Of a stretch of DNA of 64,000 nt, positions 43,855 through 53,754 are shown piece after piece. The stretch comes from Neorhizobium galegae. Its GTDB lineage: Bacteria > Pseudomonadota > Alphaproteobacteria > Rhizobiales > Rhizobiaceae. The notes beneath the pieces were generated by a model. The model saw only the letters and a list, made by a program, of their open reading frames with translations, made no database searches and was not told the DNA's origin. The position numbers and the translations under genes were made by a program. Location of the stretch: contig NZ_JAGIPH010000001.1 of the NCBI RefSeq assembly GCF_017877135.1, positions 1,364,001-1,428,000 on the forward strand, read 5' to 3'. Every line of letters begins with the position of its first letter. Position 1 is the first letter of the stretch.

Positions 43855-46731
43855 ATGACCGACAACAAAGACGACAAGACGCTCAGCGTTACGGCAAAGA
43901 AGACCCTCACCCTGAAGCCTTCGGGGATGAGCCAGGGTACCGTGCGCCAGGAAATGGGTCGCGGTCGCACCAAGGCGGTCGTGGTGGAAACGCGCAAGCG
44001 TCGCCCGCTGCGTCCGGAAGACGAAAAGCCGATTACACCGATCGTGACGCCCGTTGCAGCGCCGGCCGCTCCGGCACCGCGCGCCGAACAGCCGGCTCCC
44101 CAGCCTGTTGCTGCCGCACCGGCGGTAGCGCCGGCGGCGCAGGCCCCGGCACCCGCAGCACCGGTTGCTTCCACGGCCGCTCCGCGCCCCGCAGCGCCCC
44201 AGCCGCAGCGTCCGGCTCAGACTTCGGGCTATGGCGCAGGCCAGAACAACCAGCAGCGCCCGAACCAGCAGGGCAACCGCCCGCAGCATTCGCAGCAGCG
44301 CCCGTCCTCGTCGCAGCCGCAGCGCCCCTCGCAGCCGCAGCGCCAGCCGGATCGTCCGCGCACCGTCCTGCACGATCTCTCCGCGAGCGAAATGGACGCC
44401 CGCCGCCGCGCGCTTGCCGAAGCGCAGGCCCGTGACGTGATCGAAGCGAAGCAGCGTGCGGAAGAAGAAGCCCGCCGCAAGATCGAGGACGAGCGTCGCG
44501 CCGCCGAACAGGCGATCGAGAACGAGCGCCTGGCAGCAGAAGCCAAGCTTCGCGCCGAAGAAGCCGAAAAGGCGGGCCCGGTGGCGCCTGCTCCGGTCGA
44601 AGCCCCGGTTGAACGCGCAGCCGCACCGGCGGCAGCCCGTGCGCCCGAAGGCCGTCCGCAGGCCCCGCGTGCCCCGGTTACGGCACCGGCTGCCGGTCTT
44701 CCCGGTGCCGTGCGTGGCCGCAAGAGCGGTGACGAGGACGATGATCGCGGTCCCGCGCGTGGCGCCCCGAACCGTGGCAAGGTAACCGCTCCGGTTCCGG
44801 CGAAGGTTCCTGCCCGCCCGAAGGTCGAGGAAGACCGTCGCCGCGGCAAGCTGACCGTCACCACCGTCAGCACGGACGATGACGGCAACGCCCGTGGCCG
44901 CTCGATGGCCGCGACCCGTCGCCGCCAGGAAAAGTTCCGCCGCAGCCAGATGCAGGAAACCCGCGAAAAGGTCATGCGCGAAGTCATCCTGCCGGAAACC
45001 ATCACCATTCAGGAACTGTCGCAGCGCATGTCCGAACGCGCCGTCGACGTCATCAAGTACCTGATGAAAGAAGGCCAGATGATGAAGCCGGGCGACGTCA
45101 TCGACGCCGACCTTGCCGAACTCATCGCGACCGAATTCGGCCATACCGTCAAGCGCGTCTCGGAATCCGACGTCGAAGAAGGCATCTTCAACGTCAAGGA
45201 CGACGAAGGCGAGCTGGTATCGCGTCCTCCGGTCGTCACCATCATGGGTCACGTCGACCACGGCAAGACCTCGCTGCTCGACGCTATCCGCAAAACTTCG
45301 GTCGTGTCGGGCGAAGCCGGTGGCATCACCCAGCATATCGGTGCCTATCAGGTCGAACAGAACGGCCAGAAGATCACCTTTATCGACACCCCCGGCCACG
45401 CCGCCTTTACGGCCATGCGTGCCCGTGGCGCCCAGGCGACGGATATCGCGATCCTCGTGGTTGCCGCCGACGACAGCGTGATGCCGCAGACGATTGAATC
45501 GATCAACCACGCCAAGGCCGCCAACGTGCCGATCATCGTGGCGATCAACAAGATCGACAAGCACGAGGCAAACCCGGACAAGGTTCGCCAGCAGCTTCTG
45601 CAGCACGAAGTCTTCGTGGAATCCATGGGCGGTGAAGTGCTCGATGTCGAGGTTTCGGCAAAGAACAAGCTCAACCTAGACAAGCTGCTCGAAGCCGTGC
45701 TGCTGCAGGCGGAAATCCTTGACCTCAAGGCCGACCCGACGCGCACAGCCGAAGGCACCGTCATCGAAGCCCAGCTCGATCGCGGCCGTGGCGCCGTGGC
45801 AACCGTTCTCGTCCAGAAGGGAACGCTGCGTCCGGGCCAGATCATCGTGGCCGGCGACCAGTGGGGCCGTGTGCGCGCGCTGGTCAACGACCAGGGCGAC
45901 CACGTCAAGGAAGCAGGTCCTGCCATGCCGGTCGAAATCCTCGGCCTGTCGGGCACGCCCGCTGCCGGTGACAAGTTCGCCGTGGTTGAAAACGAAAGCC
46001 GTGCCCGCGAAATCTCCGAGTATCGTCAGCGTCTGGCCCGCGACAAGGCCGCTGCCCGTCAGTCGGGTCAGCGCGGTTCGCTGGAACAGATGATGAGCCA
46101 GCTGCAGAACACCGGTTTCAAGGAGTTCCCGCTGGTCATCAAGGCCGACGTGCAGGGTTCCGTCGAAGCCATCGTTGCCGCTCTCGACAAGCTCGGCACC
46201 GACGAAGTGCGGGCCCGCATCGTCCATTCGGGCGCCGGTGCCATCACGGAATCGGATATCTCGCTCGCCGAGGCGTCCAATGCCGCCATCATCGGCTTCA
46301 ACGTGCGCGCCAATGCGCAGGCCCGGACCGCTTCCGAGCGTGCCGGCATCGAGATCCGCTACTACAACATCATCTACGATCTGGTGGATGACGTGAAGGC
46401 GGCGATGTCGGGCCTGCTCTCGCCGGAACGTCGCGAAACCTTCCTCGGCAATGCCGAGATCCTCGAGGTGTTCAACATCACGAAGGTCGGCAAGGTCGCC
46501 GGTTGCCGCGTCATCGAAGGCAAGGTGGAGCGTGGTGCGGGCGTGCGCCTGGTGCGCGACAACGTCGTCATCCACGAAGGCAAGCTCAAGACGCTCAAGC
46601 GCTTCAAGGACGAAGTCTCCGAAGTGCCGATGGGCCAGGAATGCGGCATGGCCTTCGAGAATTACGAAGACATCCGCGCCGGTGATACGATCGAATGCTT
46701 CCGCGTGGAACATATCACGCGCACACTCTGA
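43855..46731 (+). CDS. infB: translation initiation factor IF-2
   Basis: GTPase of 958 residues that brings initiator tRNA to the ribosome. A long Pro/Ala/Gln-rich, charged N-terminal region (1-370) is typical of alphaproteobacteria. The G domain starts [20 protein letters not shown], with G1 near residue 465, G3 DTPGHAAF and G4 NKID. Domains II-IV end [11 protein letters not shown] strong ribosome site (ggaagg, aggaac) precedes the ATG. A strong terminator follows 23 bases after the stop. Confidence 0.98.
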   Translation: MTDNKDDKTLSVTAKKTLTLKPSGMSQGTVRQEMGRGRTKAVVVETRKRRPLRPEDEKPITPIVTPVAAPAAPAPRAEQPAPQPVAAAPAVAPAAQAPAPAAPVASTAAPRPAAPQPQRPAQTSGYGAGQNNQQRPNQQGNRPQHSQQRPSSSQPQRPSQPQRQPDRPRTVLHDLSASEMDARRRALAEAQARDVIEAKQRAEEEARRKIEDERRAAEQAIENERLAAEAKLRAEEAEKAGPVAPAPVEAPVERAAAPAAARAPEGRPQAPRAPVTAPAAGLPGAVRGRKSGDEDDDRGPARGAPNRGKVTAPVPAKVPARPKVEEDRRRGKLTVTTVSTDDDGNARGRSMAATRRRQEKFRRSQMQETREKVMREVILPETITIQELSQRMSERAVDVIKYLMKEGQMMKPGDVIDADLAELIATEFGHTVKRVSESDVEEGIFNVKDDEGELVSRPPVVTIMGHVDHGKTSLLDAIRKTSVVSGEAGGITQHIGAYQVEQNGQKITFIDTPGHAAFTAMRARGAQATDIAILVVAADDSVMPQTIESINHAKAANVPIIVAINKIDKHEANPDKVRQQLLQHEVFVESMGGEVLDVEVSAKNKLNLDKLLEAVLLQAEILDLKADPTRTAEGTVIEAQLDRGRGAVATVLVQKGTLRPGQIIVAGDQWGRVRALVNDQGDHVKEAGPAMPVEILGLSGTPAAGDKFAVVENESRAREISEYRQRLARDKAAARQSGQRGSLEQMMSQLQNTGFKEFPLVIKADVQGSVEAIVAALDKLGTDEVRARIVHSGAGAITESDISLAEASNAAIIGFNVRANAQARTASERAGIEIRYYNIIYDLVDDVKAAMSGLLSPERRETFLGNAEILEVFNITKVGKVAGCRVIEGKVERGAGVRLVRDNVVIHEGKLKTLKRFKDEVSEVPMGQECGMAFENYEDIRAGDTIECFRVEHITRTL

Positions 46732-46754
46732 TCGACGTCAGCCGTCAGACAATC

Positions 46755-46787
46755 AACGCCGGGCCCTCATGCCCGGCGTTTTTTTTT
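46755..46787 (+). terminator. strong intrinsic terminator after infB
   Basis: Perfect 10-bp stem aacgccgggc/gcccggcgtt with a 6-base loop followed by nine T. It closes the rimP-nusA-ylxR-infB operon. Confidence 0.92.
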
Positions 46788-47029
46788 GTGCCGTTCAGCC
46801 GCCTCTGCGTCCTCACGCGCTGCACTCTGCAAAAGTTGAATAACAAGCTCGGCTTTAACGGCACATTATAGTTGCTAAAGGCACTCAAGTTTATTATCGG
46901 GGTAGGCAACTGGCGTGGCCGCGCGGGATTAATCCGGTGCGACACCGCGTTGGGCGCCCGCTTTCTGCAGCAATGGCCAGACCGGCCGGGTGCCCTGGCC
47001 CCTGCGTAAGATCATCCGGAGTTTGCCTG

Positions 47030-48145
<1,116 letters not shown>

Positions 48146-48148
48146 GCC

Positions 48149-48616
48149 ATGGCCGGAGGCATTCGCGAACATGGCGGTGAGGACATGGCCGAAAACCATG
48201 AGATCAACGTCACGCCCTTCATCGACGTGATGCTGGTGCTGCTGATCATCTTCATGGTGGCGGCCCCGCTTGCAACCGTCGACATCAAGGTCGATCTGCC
48301 TGCTTCGACCGCCAAGCCTGCCCCACGCACAGACGAGCCGCTTTATCTGACCGTCAAGCAGGACCTGACGCTGAATCTCGGCAATGATCCCGTCAGCCGC
48401 GAGCAGTTGGCATCCCGGCTGTCGCAGGTGACCGGCGGCAATACGGACCGACGGATTTTCCTGCGCGCCGACAAGTCGGTCGATTACGGGCAGTTCATGG
48501 AGGTCATGAATCTGTTGCGCGATTCCGGATATCTGAAGATCGCGCTGGTCGGGCTTGAAACGCTGCCTAAGGCGCCGCAAGCCGCTTCTGCAGCCCCGCA
48601 GGGCGCAACGCCATGA
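48149..48616 (+). CDS. exbD: biopolymer transport protein ExbD
   Basis: Protein of 155 residues with one membrane segment (VTPFIDVMLVLLIIFMVAAPL) that carries the essential Asp, preceded by ENHEIN, and a periplasmic domain with PLYLTVKQDLTLNLGN and FLRADKSVDYGQFMEVMNLL. It forms the ExbB-ExbD motor. It overlaps tonB by 4 bases. An alternative start at MAENHEIN (codon 13) is possible. Confidence 0.96.
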   Translation: MAGGIREHGGEDMAENHEINVTPFIDVMLVLLIIFMVAAPLATVDIKVDLPASTAKPAPRTDEPLYLTVKQDLTLNLGNDPVSREQLASRLSQVTGGNTDRRIFLRADKSVDYGQFMEVMNLLRDSGYLKIALVGLETLPKAPQAASAAPQGATP

Positions 48617-49608
48617 GCCAGATGCTTCCCCGCAGCCGCTGGAGCAAGCTTGGCGAGGCAGCCCTCTGGTCCGGTGCCTGCGCCACGGTTCTGGCCGCGC
48701 ATCTGGCAGCAGCCTCCGTGATGCTGCGCGAGGAGCCGGAAGACACGGCGGAAGCCTCGCAGCCGGCCGCCATCATGATCGAGCTTGCCCCGGAACCGGA
48801 AGCGACCCAGACCGATGAAACGCTGGTGGCCGAAGACCAGCAGGATTCCGAAGAGGTCAAGAGCGACACGACGCAGCCGGTAGACGAACCGCTGCCCGAA
48901 CCGGTTGTCGAGCCTGCCCCGGAGCCGCCGCCAGAGCCACCCCAGGAGGTCGCGGAAACCCCTGAGCCGCCGCCGCCGGAACCCGTCATGGAGGAACCGA
49001 AGCCGGAAGAGCCGGTCAAGGAGGTTACGGAAACCATTCCTGAAAAGCCGCCGGAGCCGATCGAGGAGACGGTAGATCAGCCTGCCGAGCAGCAGCTTGC
49101 GCTTCTGCAGAATGTCGAAGTGCCGCTTCCGGTGGTGCGCCCGCCGGAGGTCGAGGAGCAAAAGCCTGAGATTACCGAGGAAAAGCCGAAGCCGGTCGAG
49201 AAGAAGGTGGTGCGCGCCGAAAAGCCAAGGCCGAAGCCGCCTGCAGCAAAGGCTGCCCAGCAGGCCAAGGCAGAGGTTCAGCAATCCGATCGCACGGCAG
49301 CGGCGGCGACGTCCACCAGCCTTGGCGGCAGTTCGCTTTCGCCGGCGCGCTGGCAGACCAAGCTTGCCGCACATCTCGGCCGCCAGAGGGGCCGCTGCCC
49401 GGCGACCGGCCGCGGCAGTACGGCCTATGTGACCTTCCGGATCGATGACGGCGGCAATCTTTCAGCCGTCTCGCTGGCCAGATCCTCCGGTTATTCCGAT
49501 TTCGACAACTATATGGTCGAACTCGTGCGCCGTGCCTCCCCCGTTCCGCCGCCTCCGGCTGGCATCGGCAACAAGGTCACGGTTCCGCTCGGCTATAAAA
49601 ACTGCTAG
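48613..49608 (+). CDS. tonB: TonB energy-transducing protein
   Basis: Protein of 331 residues. One N-terminal anchor (AALWSGACATVLAAHLAAAS) is followed by a very long Pro/Glu then Pro/Lys spacer (about 50-215) that can span the periplasm. The C-terminal TonB domain has GSTAYVTFRIDDGGNLSAVS and GYSDFDNYMVELVRRASPVP. Two cysteines bracket the C-terminal domain (RCPATG and the final YKNC), possibly a disulfide. It powers uptake of iron complexes and other ligands through outer-membrane receptors. Confidence 0.95.
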   Translation: MSQMLPRSRWSKLGEAALWSGACATVLAAHLAAASVMLREEPEDTAEASQPAAIMIELAPEPEATQTDETLVAEDQQDSEEVKSDTTQPVDEPLPEPVVEPAPEPPPEPPQEVAETPEPPPPEPVMEEPKPEEPVKEVTETIPEKPPEPIEETVDQPAEQQLALLQNVEVPLPVVRPPEVEEQKPEITEEKPKPVEKKVVRAEKPRPKPPAAKAAQQAKAEVQQSDRTAAAATSTSLGGSSLSPARWQTKLAAHLGRQRGRCPATGRGSTAYVTFRIDDGGNLSAVSLARSSGYSDFDNYMVELVRRASPVPPPPAGIGNKVTVPLGYKNC

Positions 49609-49675
49609 TTCAGGCCATCCGGGGTTTGCGCCGTTGATGAGGCGGCGCGGCCCGCCCGCCTCAGGAATAAGCAGC

Positions 49676-50677
49676 ATGCACCATACCCTTGCCGACCTTG
49701 AACGGCAGATCGCCACGGTTTTCGAAACAAGCGGCGTTCTGCCCGCATCTGCGCGCTCGGTTGCCCGCGCGCTGGTGGCTGCAGAAGCCGCCGGCCAGTC
49801 CGGCCATGGCCTGCGCCGGGTACCGGCCTATGTGAAACAGGTCAGAAGCGGCAAGGTGGATGGCCTTGCGCAGGCAAGCCTCGCTCATCCGAGACCCGGC
49901 GTGCTGGCCATCGATGCACGCGACGGCTTTGCCTATCCGGCGCTCGATCTGGCGGTCAGTACGCTTGCGCCGCTCGCCCGCAGCCAGGGGATCGCCTCGG
50001 CCGGTATCTTCCGCTCGCACCATGCCGGCGTGATGGCGCTGACGGTCGAACGCTTTGCCGAAGAAGGGCTGGTTGCCATGATGTTTGCCAATGCCCCGGC
50101 CGCCATGGCGCCCTGGGGTGGCCGAAAGCCGCTGTTCGGCACCAATCCCATTGCCTTTGCCGTGCCCGTGGGCGAGCCGGCCGACGGCACCGATCCGATC
50201 GTCATCGATCTGGCGCTCTCCAAGGTGGCGCGCGGCAAGGTGATGGAGGCCCAGCAGAAGCGCGTCTCCATTCCCGACGACTGGGCGCTCGACCCGCAAG
50301 GGCAGCCGACCACGGATCCCGACATTGCCATGCAGGGCACGATGGCGCCGGCCGGTGGTGCCAAGGGTGCAGCCCTTGCGCTGATGGTGGAGGTTCTTTC
50401 CGCCGGCATCACCGGCGCCAATTTTTCACACGAGGCTTCCTCCCTCTTCGACGACAAGGGACCACCGCCGGCGCTTGGCCATTTCATCATCGCCATCGAT
50501 CCGCAGGCGACAGCCGGGGCCGGCTTTGGTGCGCGCATGGCAGCGCTTGCCACGCTCATGGCCAGCGAAGAGGGCGTGCGCCTGCCCGGCCGCCGCGGCC
50601 GCTCCTTGCGTCGTGAAGCCCTGGAAACAGGCCTTTCTATCGACGACAGCGTGATGCAGGCGATCGCCGCCCTTTGA
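49676..50677 (+). CDS. Ldh family (malate/L-lactate dehydrogenase type) oxidoreductase
   Basis: NAD(P)-dependent enzyme of 333 residues in the Ldh_2 family, distinct from classic LDH/MDH. Marks are SGHGLRRVPAYVKQV, SHHAGVMALTVERFAEEGLV with the catalytic His, and KPLFGTNPIAFAVPVGEP. The substrate could be malate, ureidoglycolate, a sulfolactate or a Pro-derived imine; sequence does not decide. The ATG at 49676 follows aggaa. A good terminator lies downstream. Confidence 0.9.
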   Translation: MHHTLADLERQIATVFETSGVLPASARSVARALVAAEAAGQSGHGLRRVPAYVKQVRSGKVDGLAQASLAHPRPGVLAIDARDGFAYPALDLAVSTLAPLARSQGIASAGIFRSHHAGVMALTVERFAEEGLVAMMFANAPAAMAPWGGRKPLFGTNPIAFAVPVGEPADGTDPIVIDLALSKVARGKVMEAQQKRVSIPDDWALDPQGQPTTDPDIAMQGTMAPAGGAKGAALALMVEVLSAGITGANFSHEASSLFDDKGPPPALGHFIIAIDPQATAGAGFGARMAALATLMASEEGVRLPGRRGRSLRREALETGLSIDDSVMQAIAAL

Positions 50678-50708
50678 GAGGCGCTTCTTCACCGGGTGAA
50701 ATCGAGAT

Positions 50709-50741
50709 GCCGCCGCGCCCAAGGGTCCGGCGGCTTTTTTG
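50709..50741 (+). terminator. intrinsic terminator after the Ldh-family gene
   Basis: Stem gccgcc/ggcggc, with likely inner pairing ccc/ggg, followed by tttttt. Confidence 0.75.
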
Positions 50742-50789
50742 TCCGACGGTACGGGGAACTGCAGGGAAAATGACGTTTCGGGGAGCCAG

Positions 50790-50917
50790 AAACGGAAAAA
50801 GCCTGCCGCGGGAGGAGGTGCGGCAGGCTTTTAAACTTGATCGGCAATTGGGAGGAGGAGGAGATTGCCGATCTCAACGAAGCAGCACCGGGAGGAGGAG
50901 TGCGCCGCTTCGATGGT
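50790..50917 (-). ncRNA. three-hairpin CCUCCUCCC-loop RNA ('cuckoo' type), copy 2
   Basis: On the minus strand three stem-loops each carry CCUCCUCCC in the loop. Stem 1 (50902-50912/50878-50888) has 11 pairs including G-U pairs possible only in minus-strand RNA. Stem 2 (50864-50873/50839-50848) is a perfect 10-bp stem. Stem 3 (50820-50832/50797-50809) is a perfect 13-bp stem followed by tttttccgttt, so it is also the terminator. Upstream TTGTTC-N17-TATATA is a good promoter. Stems share almost no sequence with copy 1 while loops and order are identical. It is divergent from rnd. Confidence 0.87.
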
Positions 50918-51083
50918 TTGTATATAGGCCATGGCTTCGATTCGAACAACCGCTCTGCCGCAACGCAGCAATGCATCCCGCGCAAGGCTTGGCGAGTGAT
51001 TGCTGCCCGATGCGGCAGAAAATTGCCATATTCAGACCCTGCGCCTTGGTTTATAGCCAACAGGGTCAAGCAGGAGGCAGGCC

Positions 51084-51707
51084 ATGAGCAGGATCAGGAC
51101 GCACGAGGGCGATATTTCTGCAGAGGATGCAGCGCGCTACACGGGCGCTATCGCCATCGATACCGAAACGCTGGGACTGGTTCCGCGTCGCGACAGGCTC
51201 TGCGTCGTGCAGCTTTCGCCGGGCGACGGAACAGCAGACGTCATCCGCATTGCCGCTCATCAGACGCAGGCGCCAAACCTGACCGCCATGCTGGCCGATG
51301 CCGGCCGGGAGAAAATCTTCCATTATGGTCGCTTCGACATCGCCGTGCTCTACCACACGTTCGGTGTGACCACCGCTTCGGTCTTCTGCACCAAGATCGC
51401 CTCACGCCTGACGCGTACCTATACCGACCGGCATGGGCTGAAGGACAATCTGAAGGAAATGCTGGATATCGACGTGTCAAAGGCACAGCAGCAGACCGAT
51501 TGGGCCGCCGAAACGCTGTCACAGGCGCAGTTGGATTACGCAGCCTCCGACGTGCTTTACCTGCATGGCCTGCGTGACAAGCTGATGGCCCGGCTCAAGC
51601 GCGATGAGCGGCTGGAGCTTGCCAAAGCCTGCTTCGACTTCCTGCCCACCCGCGCCAAGCTCGATCTTCTCGGCTGGGAAGAAACCGACATCTTTGCCCA
51701 TAGCTGA
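51084..51707 (+). CDS. rnd: ribonuclease D-like 3'-5' exonuclease
   Basis: DEDD-type exonuclease of 207 residues. Exo I is AIAIDTETLGLVPRRDRLC, Exo II HYGRFDIAVLYHTFG, and Exo III YAASDVLYLHGLRDKL, which keeps the catalytic Tyr and Asp. It consists of the exonuclease domain only, without the HRDC domains of E. coli RNase D, which is usual for the short rhizobial form. Its role would be tRNA or small-RNA 3' trimming. Its promoter region is shared with the divergent hairpin RNA. Confidence 0.92.
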   Translation: MSRIRTHEGDISAEDAARYTGAIAIDTETLGLVPRRDRLCVVQLSPGDGTADVIRIAAHQTQAPNLTAMLADAGREKIFHYGRFDIAVLYHTFGVTTASVFCTKIASRLTRTYTDRHGLKDNLKEMLDIDVSKAQQQTDWAAETLSQAQLDYAASDVLYLHGLRDKLMARLKRDERLELAKACFDFLPTRAKLDLLGWEETDIFAHS

Positions 51708-51750
51708 GGGTGTGCAATCGGGCATACGGCGGCAGACACACGACGGCGTC

Positions 51751-51765
51751 TTAATGCATTTTTAA
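51751..51765. promoter_or_regulatory. CtrA-type binding box TTAA-N7-TTAA
   Basis: ttaatgcatttttaa fits TTAA-N7-TTAA exactly, within an AT-rich patch (51750-51800) that also has a further TTAA at 51789. It lies about 137 bases before an uncharacterised gene. Confidence 0.4.
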
Positions 51766-51901
51766 TAAAATTATATTCTAATAAGTCCTTAATCGGCTTT
51801 AGATGACGCCATGAGGCGCCGCGGTTGCGGCCCGTTCGGTCGCAGTAGAAACGCCCCGCCAGCCGGTCTGCCCTTCAACCGACACAGCGTGGAGCAGACC
51901 C

Positions 51902-53653
51902 ATGTTGCCTCCGGTCGCCGCATCTTCCGATACCGCCTTCAACACCCATGACCAGTCCGGCATCGTTTTTTCGGCACCCCGCATCGAGGTGCTGTTGTCA
52001 TCGACCGGTGTGGATGCGCGCCTGTCGCGCGAACCTTCCATCCGCAGCGGCAGCCGGCTGGACATCATGTCTCTCTCGGGCCAGCTGCAATTGGCGCAGG
52101 GACTTTCGGTGGTGGAAACCATCGGCGCGCTTCTTTCCGTCAGCCGCAACCAGGGCGAACCGCTCGCCGACTATGCCGAGCGAATCACGGAGGTGATCGC
52201 CAAGCTGTCTTCCACCGAACGGCTCTCTCTGCAGCGGGCCCTCAACCAGCTGATGCAGGGATTTACCCTGCGTCTGCTGACCGAGATCCTCAAAAATCCC
52301 GTCGGACCGGAGGCTACGCGGCTGGCACTGCGGCTGGAGGCGGCGGCCTATCTGGAGCGCGATCCGGTCGCCCGCCAGGTGGTGACCTCCTATCGCCAGA
52401 ACGGCGGCGCGGAGGCACAACCGCCGACCGGCAGCCGTGCGAACGCCCCCGCGATTGCCCCGGCGGGTGGCCCGCGACAGGCCGTCGCTTCCACCATGGG
52501 TACCGACCCGCCTTTAGCGCCCCGGGAAGTGCACGAGGAGGCTTCGGCTCTTTCGACATCGCGCAACCCCGCCGTGGATCGGCGGCAGGATCCGGATGAA
52601 ACCGCAGCGACGCCAGCGCGAAGGGCCGGCGCGAAAGCGGCTCCGGATTTCCCTATGCCGGGCCGGCAGATGACCACCGTCGCCCTTCCCGCACAGCCGG
52701 AGACTGCCGAACGCATGGCCATTGCCGGGCAACCAACCGGGAACGCCTCCCCGCTCGAGCCTGCTTCCCTTGAAGGAAACGCCTCTTCGGCGGACGCGGC
52801 AGGCCTGGACGCGGCCGGGACCAACAATGCTGCCGACGAAACAACAGATGATGTGACCTATGACGCGCCGGCGCTTGCTCGGCAGATACAGGCCGAAACA
52901 GAACCGGCAAGCCCCGCCTCGAGCGCGCGTTTGACAGCTCCCGGCCAGCCCCTTCGTTCACAGGCGGGAGAAGCGCCGGGCCCGGTGCAGCTGGCGGTCG
53001 CCGTTGTCATCTCGGAACCCGTCCCTGTCGCCTGGCTCTCCGGCCTTTACGCGGATGAGGGTGGCGCTTCCTGGGGGCTCGCAAATGCTGCCCTGCCGAC
53101 ACCTGATGAGAGCGCCGAGACGGCACAGGCGCCTGACGCAAAGGCAAAGACAGCCGGCGGGGCGGACGCAGGTCCCGCATCCAACGCGAGGTCTGCAACG
53201 TCGTCCGCGCCCCTCACAACCGTGCAAACCTTGCCCGGCGCCGGTGGACCGGCATCCGGCGCAGCGCCTGCTGCTGCGCAGCCGGCGGCCATGATGCTCC
53301 AGGCGCAGGCCGCACAAGGTTTTCTGCGCGACAGCCTCATGCCGGCCTATGTCCCCTATGCGCCGGCAGGCGGCATCGCGGAAAAGCCGAAACCCCTCGT
53401 CTCGGCCATCGAAGCAGAGGACGACCGTCGCGAAGGCGGGGGCCGGTCCGGCGGCGGCGCCAAGAGTGGCGATGATCGTGAAGACAAGCAGCGGCAGGCG
53501 GACATGGAGCTTTCCGCAGCCGATGACGAGGATGGTCTTCAGGATCTTGTCCCGGCACTGGATGCGACCGCCACGGAAGAACTCGTTCCGCAGGACGCGC
53601 CGTCCGGTGGCGATGATGCGCAGGCCTATTATCGGCGCATGGCCGGCTGGTAG
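51902..53653 (+). CDS. uncharacterised 583-residue protein with ordered N-terminus and disordered body
   Basis: Residues about 50-165 look folded and helical (SLSGQLQLAQGLSVVETIGA, LADYAERITEVIAKLSSTER, LQRALNQLMQGFTLRLLTEI). The remainder is Ala/Pro/Gly/Glu-rich low complexity up to a C-terminus QAYYRRMAGW. No signal peptide or known domain was recognised. Length and composition vaguely recall hook-length control proteins, but no FliK C-terminal motif is visible, so no function is assigned. The ATG at 51902 opens the frame. A CtrA-type box and AT-rich promoter-like DNA lie upstream. Confidence 0.75.
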   Translation: MLPPVAASSDTAFNTHDQSGIVFSAPRIEVLLSSTGVDARLSREPSIRSGSRLDIMSLSGQLQLAQGLSVVETIGALLSVSRNQGEPLADYAERITEVIAKLSSTERLSLQRALNQLMQGFTLRLLTEILKNPVGPEATRLALRLEAAAYLERDPVARQVVTSYRQNGGAEAQPPTGSRANAPAIAPAGGPRQAVASTMGTDPPLAPREVHEEASALSTSRNPAVDRRQDPDETAATPARRAGAKAAPDFPMPGRQMTTVALPAQPETAERMAIAGQPTGNASPLEPASLEGNASSADAAGLDAAGTNNAADETTDDVTYDAPALARQIQAETEPASPASSARLTAPGQPLRSQAGEAPGPVQLAVAVVISEPVPVAWLSGLYADEGGASWGLANAALPTPDESAETAQAPDAKAKTAGGADAGPASNARSATSSAPLTTVQTLPGAGGPASGAAPAAAQPAAMMLQAQAAQGFLRDSLMPAYVPYAPAGGIAEKPKPLVSAIEAEDDRREGGGRSGGGAKSGDDREDKQRQADMELSAADDEDGLQDLVPALDATATEELVPQDAPSGGDDAQAYYRRMAGW

Positions 53654-53695
53654 GCACGTTCGGACCGTATCTGGCAGCTGTGTCCGGATCTTACG

Positions 53696-53730
53696 CATAA
53701 AAAACCCGCCGGGATCGCTCCCGGCGGGTT
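53696..53730 (-). terminator. intrinsic terminator of rpsA
   Basis: Perfect 12-bp stem aacccgccggga/tcccggcgggtt with a 4-base loop; on the minus strand it is followed by ttttttat. Confidence 0.92.
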
Positions 53731-53754
53731 CTTCAATTCAGTCTTTAACGAGGA

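Noticed and set aside
43759..45606. 615-codon minus-strand frame opposite infB
   Set aside because: Antisense to the low-complexity and G-domain coding region of infB; no domain.
46838..46860. RirA-type iron operator before exbB
   Set aside because: The nearest match to TGA-N9-TCA misses the second half-site, so it is not claimed.
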